Assembly (NCBI RefSeq): GCF_963515715.1
Contig: NZ_CAUPZS010000019.1
Coordinates: 18,884-82,883 of the forward strand
DNA: 64,000 nt
Reading direction: 5' to 3'
DNA from: Clostridium_AW sp963515715
GTDB taxonomy: Bacteria; Bacillota; Clostridia; Clostridiales; Clostridiaceae
The stretch's first letter is position 1. Each line of letters starts with the position of its first letter. Shown one piece after another: positions 17,837-25,972 of this stretch. Both the position numbers and the translations under genes were made by a program. The notes below the pieces were generated by a model. It saw nothing but the letters and a program-made list of their open reading frames with translations. It was not told the origin of the DNA and ran no database searches.

Positions 17837-18827
17837 AATTTTCTCCATCCATTAATCTTGATACTTATTTTTATTACTCTTACTATTAGATATTGCGAAC
17901 AATATTTAGTAACTATTCGGTAGTTTATATACTAATTATACACAATTTATGGATAATAAATCCAGAAGATATTCATTAAATCATCTATAATTATAAGACA
18001 CATTACTTTGAACTATAAAGTTTTTAGTTCTCATAGTTTTCTTGTTTAGTTAAAACATAGCCCAATTTTTTTATATTGTAAACTATAAAAGAGCTAAGTA
18101 TGTATTGAAAAAGCGACTTTTTATTGGAGCGGCTTCACTGCATGCTTAGCTCTTATTTGTGAAACTAAATTATTTTTGTGTAAATTTATAAATGTGAAAC
18201 CAATTTAGAGGCACAACAAATAAAAAATGCTACATAATGCTTCTTATGCTGATTCGTTTCAATAAGAACTTCTAAAATTTATTTTATAAAAATCCCTAAT
18301 GCTGACAAACTCCCTTCGGTCAAACATGTGCAGCATCTTAACGATATTGTTCTAAAATAAATTAAGAATTTCTAGATTTTGCTCAAATGCATAGTACGCA
18401 TTACATAGCATTTTTAAGTTTTGCACAATAAAATTTAAAAGATAAATATTTGAGAGAAAAATTGGTTACATCTCATGTTAAGATTCAACCTCTTACTTCA
18501 GCATCCACTATAGCTCCTATTAAAAAACTTCGCTCTGTTAGATATAAATAAATATTGGTAGAGTAATATAATTAAAGGAGGAAAATTAATTTATTTTCTT
18601 CCTTTGTTACACAATATAAGAAAATATTACGAATTAACTTTTCAATCTAAAAATACGAACAATGTTCTTTGAAAATTGAATAATGCGGTGAAAAATTGCT
18701 TGAAAATCTTCTTTCATATATGGCTTATCTAGAATTAATTGGTTATAAATGATATAATTACTAGTAATAAAGTCGGAATGGTAAATAATTACGAACTATA
18801 AGATAAATTCTATCAGGAGGTTTTATT
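17837..18827. repeat. Modular repeat copy 3 (hairpin B type II, full D, E) in a 990-bp gene-free stretch
   Basis: 17837-18085 is AT-rich and featureless. Hairpin B variant II is at 18090-18154 (GAGCTAAGTATGTA against CATGCTTAGCTC). Full palindrome D is at 18225-18413, the same length as copy 1, and tail E runs to about 18572. After it comes a fragment GTTCTTTGAAAATTGAATAA (18664 on) that resembles the ends of clostridial rRNA spacers, and GAATAATGCGGTG, which recurs inverted after osmC. Confidence 0.75.
18678..18690 (+). repeat. Left inverted repeat flanking the OsmC gene
   Basis: GAATAATGCGGTG here is matched by its perfect inverse CACCGCATTATTC at 19339-19351. The pair brackets the only plus-strand gene of the array. 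Confidence 0.7.
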
Positions 18828-19256
18828 ATGAGTAACAAATTAACAGTAACAGCAGATTTGATAAATGACAAGATAAAATTCTCAGGGGTATCTCGTGATA
18901 ATAAAGAGGTGTCTATAGATGCTGTACAACCTTTAGGTGAGGGAGATGGATATACTCCACTTGAGTTATTTCTTATGAGTTTAGCAACCTGCAGTGGAAT
19001 GACTTTGGCTTTATTACTAAGGAAGATGAATAAGAATGTATCTGAATTAAGCGTAATTGCATCAGGTGAAAGAAGAGAAACATTACCGAAATATTTTAAA
19101 AGTATACAATTAAGATTTGAACTTGCATCGAATGATGTACAACCAGGTGATATTGAAAATGCTATAAAGAATATGGAAGAATATTCATGTCCTGTTTGGA
19201 ACATGGTAAAAAATAATGTTGATATAAGCAGTGAATATAAGATAAGATATCGATAA
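18828..19256 (+). CDS. OsmC family protein
   Basis: A 142-residue protein of the OsmC/Ohr fold. The two redox cysteines are visible in SLATCSGMTLALLL (about Cys56) and EYSCPVWNMV (about Cys126). Family members reduce organic hydroperoxides or handle sulfur adducts. The start follows TCAGGAGGTTTTATT. It is opposite in direction to its array neighbours and bracketed by 13-bp inverted repeats. Confidence 0.88.
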   Translation: MSNKLTVTADLINDKIKFSGVSRDNKEVSIDAVQPLGEGDGYTPLELFLMSLATCSGMTLALLLRKMNKNVSELSVIASGERRETLPKYFKSIQLRFELASNDVQPGDIENAIKNMEEYSCPVWNMVKNNVDISSEYKIRYR

Positions 19257-19338
19257 AAATAAAATGTATATTATAATATTTTATGCACATTATTCTTATT
19301 TAGCGTCACAACAATAAAAACCGAATAATTATTCTAAA

Positions 19339-19351
19339 CACCGCATTATTC
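19339..19351 (-). repeat. Right inverted repeat flanking the OsmC gene
   Basis: CACCGCATTATTC is the inverse of 18678-18690. Just before it, GAATAATTATTC (19323-19334) is a small palindrome. Confidence 0.7.
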
Positions 19352-19412
19352 AGAATTGAATTTTGCTGTGTTTTTACGTCGTATTTCAAAGACTAACTAT
19401 ACTCTGAATTAA

Positions 19413-19799
19413 CTATAGGTCATAAGGGTATATTAATATCTTATTTACTTGAAGTTTTAAAAATGAACCTTCTGAATATGGTATACCTTCTGTTTCAATA
19501 AGAATAACATTATCACCAAGTCTAACAGTAAGACAGCCATCATTTTCATAGCTTTCCATCTTTACATTAAAAAAGATATTATCTTGTTCGCTCCACATCT
19601 TATATTCCCTACAATCAGTTTCAATTATATCAATTTCCCAAATAAGAGTTTTTCGAATATCAAGTTCAACATAATAACTTTGGTTTATCTCTGGTGTGTT
19701 GCCTTTCCATAAGCCTTTAGCAACTCCATACTGCGATGAAAACTCGATGAAAATTCCTTCACTTTCACATTGACATAATTTAACAATGTCGATCTGCAT
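19413..19799 (-). CDS. Hypothetical protein, 128 residues
   Basis: Not recognised. The sequence is acidic and aromatic-rich, without membrane segments. Alternating hydrophobic stretches suggest an all-beta fold (for example YYVELDIRKTLIWEIDII near residue 41 and CLTVRLGDNVILIETEG near 88). AAGGAGTTTTGTT precedes the ATG and a copy of the shared promoter block lies 48 bases upstream, so it is very likely expressed. Its size and solitary position resemble immunity-type or cassette genes, but no function can be given. Confidence 0.7.
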   Translation of the reverse strand: MQIDIVKLCQCESEGIFIEFSSQYGVAKGLWKGNTPEINQSYYVELDIRKTLIWEIDIIETDCREYKMWSEQDNIFFNVKMESYENDGCLTVRLGDNVILIETEGIPYSEGSFLKLQVNKILIYPYDL

Positions 19800-19846
19800 A
19801 ACAAAACTCCTTAATCTAAATTAAATTGTAATAGTCATAATATTAT

Positions 19847-19900
19847 ACTATAACGTATTAACTGTTCTTTTATTATATAATGAATATCTTTAAAGTACTA
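19847..19900 (-). promoter_or_regulatory. Shared promoter-side block (module A), copy at the 128-residue gene
   Basis: Identical to the blocks at 15987-16040 and 22271-22324. It is followed by GAAGTACTATCGCACT, the hairpin that closes module A. Confidence 0.65.
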
Positions 19901-20586
19901 CCATTCACCTGATATTGAATGAAGTACTATCGCACTATTTTTTATTTGTTGTGAATTTAAAAATTATCCATTATATAATAAGTCTGTGATTTCCTAAAAT
20001 GCTCCCGCATAATTATTTGAGATCACAATAAAAACCCCATGAAATTATAGGATTTTTAGACAATCTAAGAAATTTGCTAAAATAGATTTCCATAATATCT
20101 ATTATCTAAAAATCTATCATCTATTAATCTATTGAATACATTTGTAAAACATAAGGGAGCTAAGTATACAATGGGAGGAACGCCTTTTTTGAAGTGACGT
20201 TATTATGTACTTAGCTCACCTTTTGGATATCCAATTACTTTTGTAGAAATTTATAAATATGAAACCAATTTAGAGGTAGAACAAATAAAAAATGCTACAT
20301 AATGCTTATTATGCTGATTCGTTTCAATAAGAACTTCTAAAATAAATTAAGAATTTCTAGATTTTGCTCAAATGCACAGTACACATTACATAGCATTTTT
20401 AAGTTTTGCACAATAAAATTTAAAAGATAAATATTTGAGAGAAAAATTGGTTACATCTCATGTTAAGATTCAACCTCTTACTTCAGCATCCACTATGGCT
20501 TCTATTAAAAAATTTCGCTCTGTTAGATATAAATATTGATAGAGCGATATAAGAAAAATATGATTCACTTGAATTATAAATTGTGC
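19901..20586. repeat. Modular repeat copy 4 (hairpin B, shortened D, tail E)
   Basis: Between the 128-residue gene and the CDP-alcohol transferase remnant. Hairpin B type I is at 20156-20218 (GGGAGCTAAGTA against TACTTAGCTC). Palindrome D is at 20290-20398, only 109 nt, and tail E runs to about 20552. D lacks 80 bases of its tip relative to the 189-nt copies. 19945-20150 is AT-rich without a frame. Confidence 0.75.
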
Positions 20587-21116
20587 TCATTTTACAAATA
20601 TACTTTGTTTATTTAATTCCAGTTTATTTGATGTGAGCTGAATAATCAATTCTTCAATTGCTGATATACTTGCCACAACACAAGTTATATACATTAATAT
20701 AGTTGTATTAACATAGGGAATCAGTATAGGGAACAGGAACAAAATTATACCAGCAATTTTATTTCCGTAAGTATGAATACTTGCAAAAGTTTTATATTTT
20801 TTCATGGCTACAAACATGGATGATAATCTAATCATACCAATTAAAATAATCCAAATAATAATTTTAGTTGTAGGATTTAAAATTGGGTAAATCAAAAGCA
20901 ACAATACACCTGCCAATATCATGTCAGCTATGGAATCAAGCTTTGCACCAAGATACTTGTTGTACCTGCTTTTCTGGCAATAAATCCATCTATAATGTCA
21001 CTAAATCCACAAATAATATATATTACATAAAAGGCTAAGCTCAATGGCTTAGTATAAATTAAAATCAAAGAAAAAATTATTCTACTAAAGGATATACAAT
21101 TTGGTAGTGATTTCAT
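20587..21116 (-). pseudogene. CDP-alcohol phosphatidyltransferase, frameshifted in the active-site motif
   Basis: The start at 21116 follows GAGGTGATGAG. The catalytic motif D-x2-D-G-x2-A-R-x8-G-x3-D-x3-D is split. SDIIDGFIARKAGTTS is read in the first frame, and LGAKLDSIAD continues after one base is restored at 20953-20954, which gives exactly the x8 spacing. Four further hydrophobic segments follow. An intact protein would transfer phosphatidyl groups from CDP-diacylglycerol to an alcohol in phospholipid synthesis. It is broken as sequenced. Confidence 0.75.
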
Positions 21117-21464
21117 CTCATCACCTCGTCTAAAATAAATCTTTATTACACACAACCTTACTATAACGTAGTAACTGTTATTTTATTATATAATGAACAC
21201 TATCTATTTATCTAACTATCTTTGGAAGTTTCTAGATTTTGCTCAAATGCATAGAGCACATTACATAGCATTTCTAAGTTTTGCACGATGAAATTGTAAA
21301 ACTCAATGTTTGAGAAAAAATTTGTTATACCTCATGTTAAGATTTAACCTCTTACTTTAGCATCCACTATAGCTTCTATTAAAAAATTTCGCTCTGTTAG
21401 ATATAAATATTGATAGAGCAATATAAGAAGAATACGTCTTAACTTTATAAGTCATCACTTTGAT
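21117..21464. repeat. Modular repeat copy 5 (partial A, right arm of D, tail E)
   Basis: A diverged module A at 21160-21200 lies 44 bases before the transferase start. The sequence then jumps to the right arm of D (TTTCTAGATTTTGCTCAAAT at about 21229 on, ending CATAGCATTT near 21280), and tail E follows to about 21425. Hairpin B, the linker and the left arm are missing. Confidence 0.7.
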
Positions 21465-21707
21465 TTATTCTTTATTTTTATTGTAATCCATTACCGCACC
21501 TATAACTATTCCAAGAAGCATTCCGAATCCAGCTCCAAGAGCTATAACCATTGGGAAGAAACCATCTCCTATTAATCCAAATACTGCTCCAATAACTGTT
21601 GCAAACAAAGTACCTCCCATCAATCCAAATCCAACTCCAAAACCCACATAGGAGTTTTTATCATTATTATAGGAATTATCTTTATTAATATTGTTTTTGT
21701 CAGACAT
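21465..21707 (-). CDS. Small glycine-zipper membrane protein
   Basis: An 80-residue protein with a polar, Asn-rich N-terminus and two hydrophobic Gly-rich helices: GFGVGFGLMGGTLFATVIGA (residues 22-41) and MVIALGAGFGMLLGIVIGAV (53-72). These show the GxxxG spacing of glycine zippers. It may insert in the membrane, but its function is unknown. GAAGGAGTTGATTAAAT precedes the ATG. It lies 142 bases downstream of the broken exported-protein gene and could be co-transcribed with it. Confidence 0.65.
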   Translation of the reverse strand: MSDKNNINKDNSYNNDKNSYVGFGVGFGLMGGTLFATVIGAVFGLIGDGFFPMVIALGAGFGMLLGIVIGAVMDYNKNKE

Positions 21708-21848
21708 ATTTAATCAACTCCTTCTGATATTGACTTTTTACTGCACATAAATCCACTATTACGACGCCAAGTATAAAAAGTGTGGCATATAAACTACCTA
21801 AGATAATGCTCATTATCTTCAACAACCTTGCTACTACTTAATTTTTTT

Positions 21849-22206
21849 TCATTGATTTGTTTCACTATTTTTTTGTAACTTCAATTTGTATTTGCCATTA
21901 CCTTTGTAAAAATATATTTCGTCGCATGATGGAGTTAATTCAACTTGAAATTCGTTTTTAGCACCGATATTACTATTGAATCCGTATGTTGAATAAAAGG
22001 TAATGTATTTTTGTCTTGACTAGCCCTAAGCGTCCTTATATATCCTATACTACTTGCTACACCGACTTTTAAGGTCATTGTATCACCATCTTGGGATATT
22101 GAGTAATCGTTTAGCATAATACCCGTTATTTTTCCCCCAGTACTTAAAAAAATAACCCGGTTACTATTATTAAAAATATAATGATAATCCCAACTTTCTC
22201 TTTCAT
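21849..22206 (-). pseudogene. Exported or membrane-anchored hypothetical protein, two frameshifts
   Basis: The start ATG at 22206 follows TAGGAAGATTTTCT and encodes a hydrophobic N-terminal helix KVGIIIIFLIIVTGLFF. The frame breaks at a 7-base A run (22146-22152) and again at a 5-base run (22008-22012). Adding one base to each gives one frame of about 118 residues ending at 21849 (…ELTPSCDEIYFYKGNGKY…). The family is not recognised. A shared promoter block lies 65 bases upstream. Confidence 0.65.
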
Positions 22207-22724
22207 AGAAAATCTTCCTAGATTACAATTTTATGTAGATTATATAAATAATCTTGCTTCACATAAAACTACTATAACGTATTAACTGTTCTTTTATTAT
22301 ATAATGAATATCTTTAAAGTACTACCATCCACTTGATATTGAATGAAGTGCTATCGCACTGTTTTTATTTGTTTTGAATCTAAAAAATCTCCTAAAATAG
22401 ATTTCCACAACATCTATTATCTAAAAATCTATTAAATATATTTGTAAAACACAAAAGAGCTAAGTATGTAGTGAAAAAGCGACTTTTTCAGAGCGGCTTC
22501 ACTACGTGCTTATCTATTATTTGTGAAACTAAATTGTAATTTCCTATTCAATGAAATTTTTCTATATAATTCAATTTATTTGTCCAAGTAATGATATACT
22601 ATTATTATAAAGTAAATTTTAACTGAACTAATCAAAGAGATTAGATACATTATTGTCCCACTTAAAGAGGTGTGGGTATTAGTTACGGTTAGCTATGAGA
22701 TAACGTACAGAGGAGAGAATCAAA
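22207..22724. repeat. Modular repeat copy 6 (module A, hairpin B type II)
   Basis: Module A is at 22271-22324, with its closing hairpin AGTGC-TATC-GCACT at 22347-22360 plus a T-run. Hairpin B variant II is at 22455-22516 (GAGCTAAGTATGTAGTGAA against TTCACTACGTGCTTA). Modules D and E are absent. The last 200 bases are the leader of the YdcF-like gene, with a small hairpin CCCAC...GTGGG at about 22658-22676. This is the right-hand limit of the repeat family. Confidence 0.7.
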
Positions 22725-23303
22725 ATGACTAAAGTTAAAAAGGTGTTTATAGGGATAATTGTACTTGGCATATCTTTATGTTTAGTTTTAGCTTTGAAAA
22801 TTTATAATTTTGGATGGAATTCAAAAGTTGAAAAGAGCCAATGCATTATCATTCTTGGATGCAGCGTTTATGGGGAAACTCCTAGCCCATTTTTAAAGGC
22901 AAGAATAGAAGAAGGTTATAAACTATATAAACAAGGATATGCAGATTTCATAATGGCTTCAGGAGGACAAGGACCAGGGGAGAATATAAGTGAAGCTGAA
23001 GCTATGAAAAGATATTTAGTTAATAAAGGTGTGCAAGAAGAAGCAATAATCAAAGAAGATTTATCCACAAGTACTATGGAGAATTTAGAACAATGTAAAA
23101 AAATCATGGAGGAAAAAGGATTTGATAAGGCTATAATAGTATCTAATAAATTCCATTTAAAAAGAGCTTCCTTAATGGCTAAAAAAATTGGAATAGATGC
23201 TTCCTTCTCAGGAGCTTTTGTTACGGAGCATAAGGAAAAAGAATATTATTATTTTTTAAGAGAGATACTTGCTCTATGCAAATTCTATATACTGAAAAGA
23301 TAA
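22725..23303 (+). CDS. YdcF/SanA-like protein (DUF218)
   Basis: A 192-residue protein. One N-terminal membrane helix (residues about 7-27) is followed by a DUF218 domain: CIIILGCSVYGETPSPFLKARI near 37, ASGGQGPGENISEAEAM near 73 and VSNKFHLKRASLMA near 138. Related proteins (SanA, ElyC) affect envelope integrity and vancomycin tolerance; the biochemical role is unsettled. AGAGGAGAGAATCAAA precedes the ATG. It is followed by a small zinc-ribbon gene 80 bases away. Confidence 0.85.
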   Translation: MTKVKKVFIGIIVLGISLCLVLALKIYNFGWNSKVEKSQCIIILGCSVYGETPSPFLKARIEEGYKLYKQGYADFIMASGGQGPGENISEAEAMKRYLVNKGVQEEAIIKEDLSTSTMENLEQCKKIMEEKGFDKAIIVSNKFHLKRASLMAKKIGIDASFSGAFVTEHKEKEYYYFLREILALCKFYILKR

Positions 23304-23382
23304 ATATTTAGTAAAGCAGGAGGAAAAATTCAGAAAATATAGAATATATAAACATGGACAAAAATAATTGGAGGGATGGATC

Positions 23383-23628
23383 ATGGGGAAATTATTTTAT
23401 TGTACAGAATGCAAAAGAGTTATTAACAGCGGCGAAAAATGTAATTATTGTAATGGGGAAAATATAAAAGACTTAAGCTATGGCACACCAGTTAATGTAA
23501 TAGGAACTAAAACTAAGGGAAGAGTATTAAAAATTAAGGATAATGTAGTTAGATTATTAGTAAGAGATGAATATAATAATAAGTTTATTAAAGAGTATGA
23601 ATCAGGACAATTAAGAAAAGTATTATAA
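23383..23628 (+). CDS. Small zinc-ribbon protein
   Basis: An 81-residue protein with two CxxC pairs in CTECKRVINSGEKCNYC (residues 6-22) that would bind one zinc, then a short basic beta-rich region. The ATG at 23383 is placed by GGAGGGATGGATC; a TTG 15 bases earlier would contain that site. The role is unknown; nucleic-acid or protein binding is possible. Confidence 0.7.
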   Translation: MGKLFYCTECKRVINSGEKCNYCNGENIKDLSYGTPVNVIGTKTKGRVLKIKDNVVRLLVRDEYNNKFIKEYESGQLRKVL

Positions 23629-23646
23629 AATATTTAGAATTAAATA

Positions 23647-23682
23647 AAGACTTTTGGGCAAGTTATCCAAAAGTCTTTTTTA
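23647..23682. terminator. Terminator after the zinc-ribbon gene
   Basis: AAGACTTTTGG and CCAAAAGTCTT flank a short loop and are followed by TTTT. The A-run on the other side would serve the convergent minus-strand gene too. Confidence 0.88.
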
Positions 23683-23694
23683 GAACTTTAAATT

Positions 23695-24354
23695 TTAATC
23701 ATTTTTATAAGGAATAAAATTTTTAAGCATTCCATATGCTTCTAAATTAAAATATAATTCATTAACTTCATCATTTTCACGATATTTTAAAACTGTTCTA
23801 GCAATATCATCATTTTCATAGACATCTATTATGCTATCTAGTTTTATTTTAAAGGCACCTAAATAAACGAAAAGCTTATCTAATAAATAAATATATTCAT
23901 CATCTGTCCAAGTATATAATTCCCTATACTCAGGTAATTTGCCCTTGTTATGCTTCTTGTTATAATACTCTGCTGATTTTTGAAAGGTTTTTAAGTAATC
24001 ATTAATAAACATTTTACCTTTATTTTCTAAAAAATCTAATAGGGAAGAAGTATCCTCAAAGTCTTGACTTTGTTTAATGTTATTTAAGGAATAAAAAAAA
24101 GATTTTCTAACTTTAGGCTGCTCATCTAAGCAGTTGGCTAAAGTTATTTTTTTATAATCAAAAAGCTTATGTAAATCAAAATTAGTTAATTCATTTTCGC
24201 ATAAAGAATCTAAAGTTTTGTGACCGCCTAAATAACAAAGAAATTTTGTGCCATTAGGTAAATAGCAATCTTCAAATTCTTCATTGTATTTATTTAGTAT
24301 TTCTTCTATTTCATTAATAGTACTTGGGTTTACCTTTTTGTTAAAGAATAACAT
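23695..24354 (-). CDS. Hypothetical protein, about 219 residues
   Basis: Not recognised with confidence. A soluble, charged protein with scattered cysteines (for example EDCYLPNGTKFLCYLGGHKT near residue 23) and a helical second half rich in Tyr and Lys. The start at 24354 is chosen because CAGGAGTTGATTTT precedes it; a longer frame to 24408 lacks a ribosome site. It is convergent with the zinc-ribbon gene and divergent from hisS. Confidence 0.65.
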   Translation of the reverse strand: MLFFNKKVNPSTINEIEEILNKYNEEFEDCYLPNGTKFLCYLGGHKTLDSLCENELTNFDLHKLFDYKKITLANCLDEQPKVRKSFFYSLNNIKQSQDFEDTSSLLDFLENKGKMFINDYLKTFQKSAEYYNKKHNKGKLPEYRELYTWTDDEYIYLLDKLFVYLGAFKIKLDSIIDVYENDDIARTVLKYRENDEVNELYFNLEAYGMLKNFIPYKND

Positions 24355-24519
24355 AAAATCAACTCCTGTAAATGCAATAATTGTTTTACAATTTAGACTA
24401 TTAATCATTTTATCATAAAGAACCTGAATAGTGAATAATAAAATTTAAAAATTGGTTAAACTATGTTATAATATGAAACTAAAGGAAAGCAATTATATAT
24501 GCAAAATGGAGGGATAAAG

Positions 24520-25833
24520 TTGTCAAATGATATAGTTAAGCCATCTATATTACCTGGTTTTATGGAACTATTGCCTGCGGATCAAATAGTTTTTAACAAA
24601 GTGATGGATACGATAAGACATAATTATGAAAAATTTGGATTTATACCACTTGATACACCTGTGATGGAAAAGTCAGAGGTACTTTTAGCAAAAGGTGGAG
24701 GAGAAACGGAAAAACAAATATATAGATTCATGAAAGGGGATACGGACATATCCATGAGGTTTGATTTAACAGTACCTTTGGCAAGATATGTATCCCAGCA
24801 TTTTAATGATCTAAGTTTCCCTTTTAGAAGATATCATATTTCAAAGGTGTACAGAGGAGAAAGAAATCAAAAAGGACGTTTTAGAGAATTTTATCAAGCT
24901 GATATAGATATTATTGGTAACGGAAAATTAAGCATAATTAACGACGCGGAGATACCTAGCGTAATATATTCTACTTTTAAAGAATTGGGATTTGAAGATT
25001 TCACCATAAGAATCAACAATAGAAAGATATTGAATGGATTTTTTGAGTATTTAAATATAACTAATAAAGGTGATGTTTTAAGGACAATTGACAAGATAGA
25101 AAAAATTGGCGAAGAAGCTGTAGTTAAAGAGCTAATGGACCTAGGTGTTGAAGAAGGCTCAGTTAAAAAAGTAATGGAGTTTATTAAAATAAAGGGAGAA
25201 AATGACCAAATTTTAAAAGCTTTAGGTGAATTAGGCGTTAATAGCGAAGTATTCAAAGAAGGATATGATGAACTTAGTAAAGTGGTACATTATATAAGAT
25301 GTTTCAATGTGCCAGAAAAGAATTTCAGAATAGACCTTACTATTGCAAGAGGACTTGATTACTACACCGGTACAGTATATGAAACTATTTTAGATAATTA
25401 TCCAAGTATCGGAAGTGTTTGTTCAGGTGGAAGGTATGATAACTTAGCAGAATACTATACAAATCAAAAACTTCCTGGAGTTGGGATTTCCATAGGTCTT
25501 ACAAGATTATTTTATCAATTAAGAGAAGCCAATATATGGGGAGAGAATGCTTCATCAACTTTATCCCAGGCCCTAGTTATCCCAATGGATGATTGCATAG
25601 AAGAATCCATAAAGGTTGCTAATGGATTAAGAAACAAAGGGGTAGTTGCTGAACTTTATCTAGAAGATGGAAAGATAGGCAAGAAATTTGCATATGCAGA
25701 TAAGTTAAAAATACCTTATGTTATATTAATAGGACCAGATGAAGTTAAAGAAAATAAACTAACAATTAAAAACATGACTTCAGGAGAACAGAGTATGATT
25801 TCTTTAGAAGAAGCGGTTAGTTTAATTAAATAG
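24520..25833 (+). CDS. hisS: Histidyl-tRNA synthetase-like protein
   Basis: About 437 residues of the class II synthetase fold. Motif 2 lies in SKVYRGERNQKGRFREFYQ near residue 115 and the His-A signature RGLDYYTGTVYE near 278. GGRYDNLAEYY and GVGISIGLTRLF follow near 308-330, and the C-terminal anticodon-binding domain (about 345-437) is present. That domain and the signature favour HisS over the HisZ regulatory subunit. A TTG start at 24520 fits ATGGAGGGATAAAG; an upstream ATG would put that site inside the gene. No T-box leader is seen. Confidence 0.85.
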   Translation: MSNDIVKPSILPGFMELLPADQIVFNKVMDTIRHNYEKFGFIPLDTPVMEKSEVLLAKGGGETEKQIYRFMKGDTDISMRFDLTVPLARYVSQHFNDLSFPFRRYHISKVYRGERNQKGRFREFYQADIDIIGNGKLSIINDAEIPSVIYSTFKELGFEDFTIRINNRKILNGFFEYLNITNKGDVLRTIDKIEKIGEEAVVKELMDLGVEEGSVKKVMEFIKIKGENDQILKALGELGVNSEVFKEGYDELSKVVHYIRCFNVPEKNFRIDLTIARGLDYYTGTVYETILDNYPSIGSVCSGGRYDNLAEYYTNQKLPGVGISIGLTRLFYQLREANIWGENASSTLSQALVIPMDDCIEESIKVANGLRNKGVVAELYLEDGKIGKKFAYADKLKIPYVILIGPDEVKENKLTIKNMTSGEQSMISLEEAVSLIK

Positions 25834-25972
25834 TTATTTTAGTTGAGAGTTAAAAACTTAATAGTGAAAAGTTTAAAATTAAGAGTGAAGAGTTATGGAT
25901 GAAATTCCTTTACTCTTCACTTTTCATTTTCAATTCTTCATTAACTTTCAATTTTTAACTTTTAACTATCCA
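25834..25972. terminator. Symmetric intergenic hairpin region between hisS and pepF
   Basis: AGAGTGAAGAG (about 25882) and CTCTTCACTT (about 25912) pair, inside a larger set of AGTTAAAAACTT/AACTTTTAACT arms. It lies between convergent genes and probably terminates both. Related AAT/GAGAGTT-rich inverted repeats follow cadA and precede the LtaS-like gene. Confidence 0.6.

Noticed and set aside
14700..18560. GTTAGAT and ATTTAAC/ATTCAAC in the repeat tails match the GTTRRRY and RYYYAAC core sites of integron attC.
   Set aside because: The two cores are about 50-60 bases apart but the sequence between them does not fold into the required L/R-box hairpin, and no integron integrase is in the window. 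Short AT-rich matches are expected by chance.
18660..18690. rRNA spacer fragment as evidence of a nearby rRNA operon.
   Set aside because: Only about 20 bases resemble a spacer box; no 16S, 23S or 5S sequence follows.
14261..22520. Repeat array considered as CRISPR.
   Set aside because: Units are hundreds of bases long, modular and separated by genes, not short repeats with regular spacers; no cas genes.
24409..24519. T-box leader before hisS.
   Set aside because: The upstream region is only about 110 bases to the divergent gene and lacks the T-box sequence and terminator.
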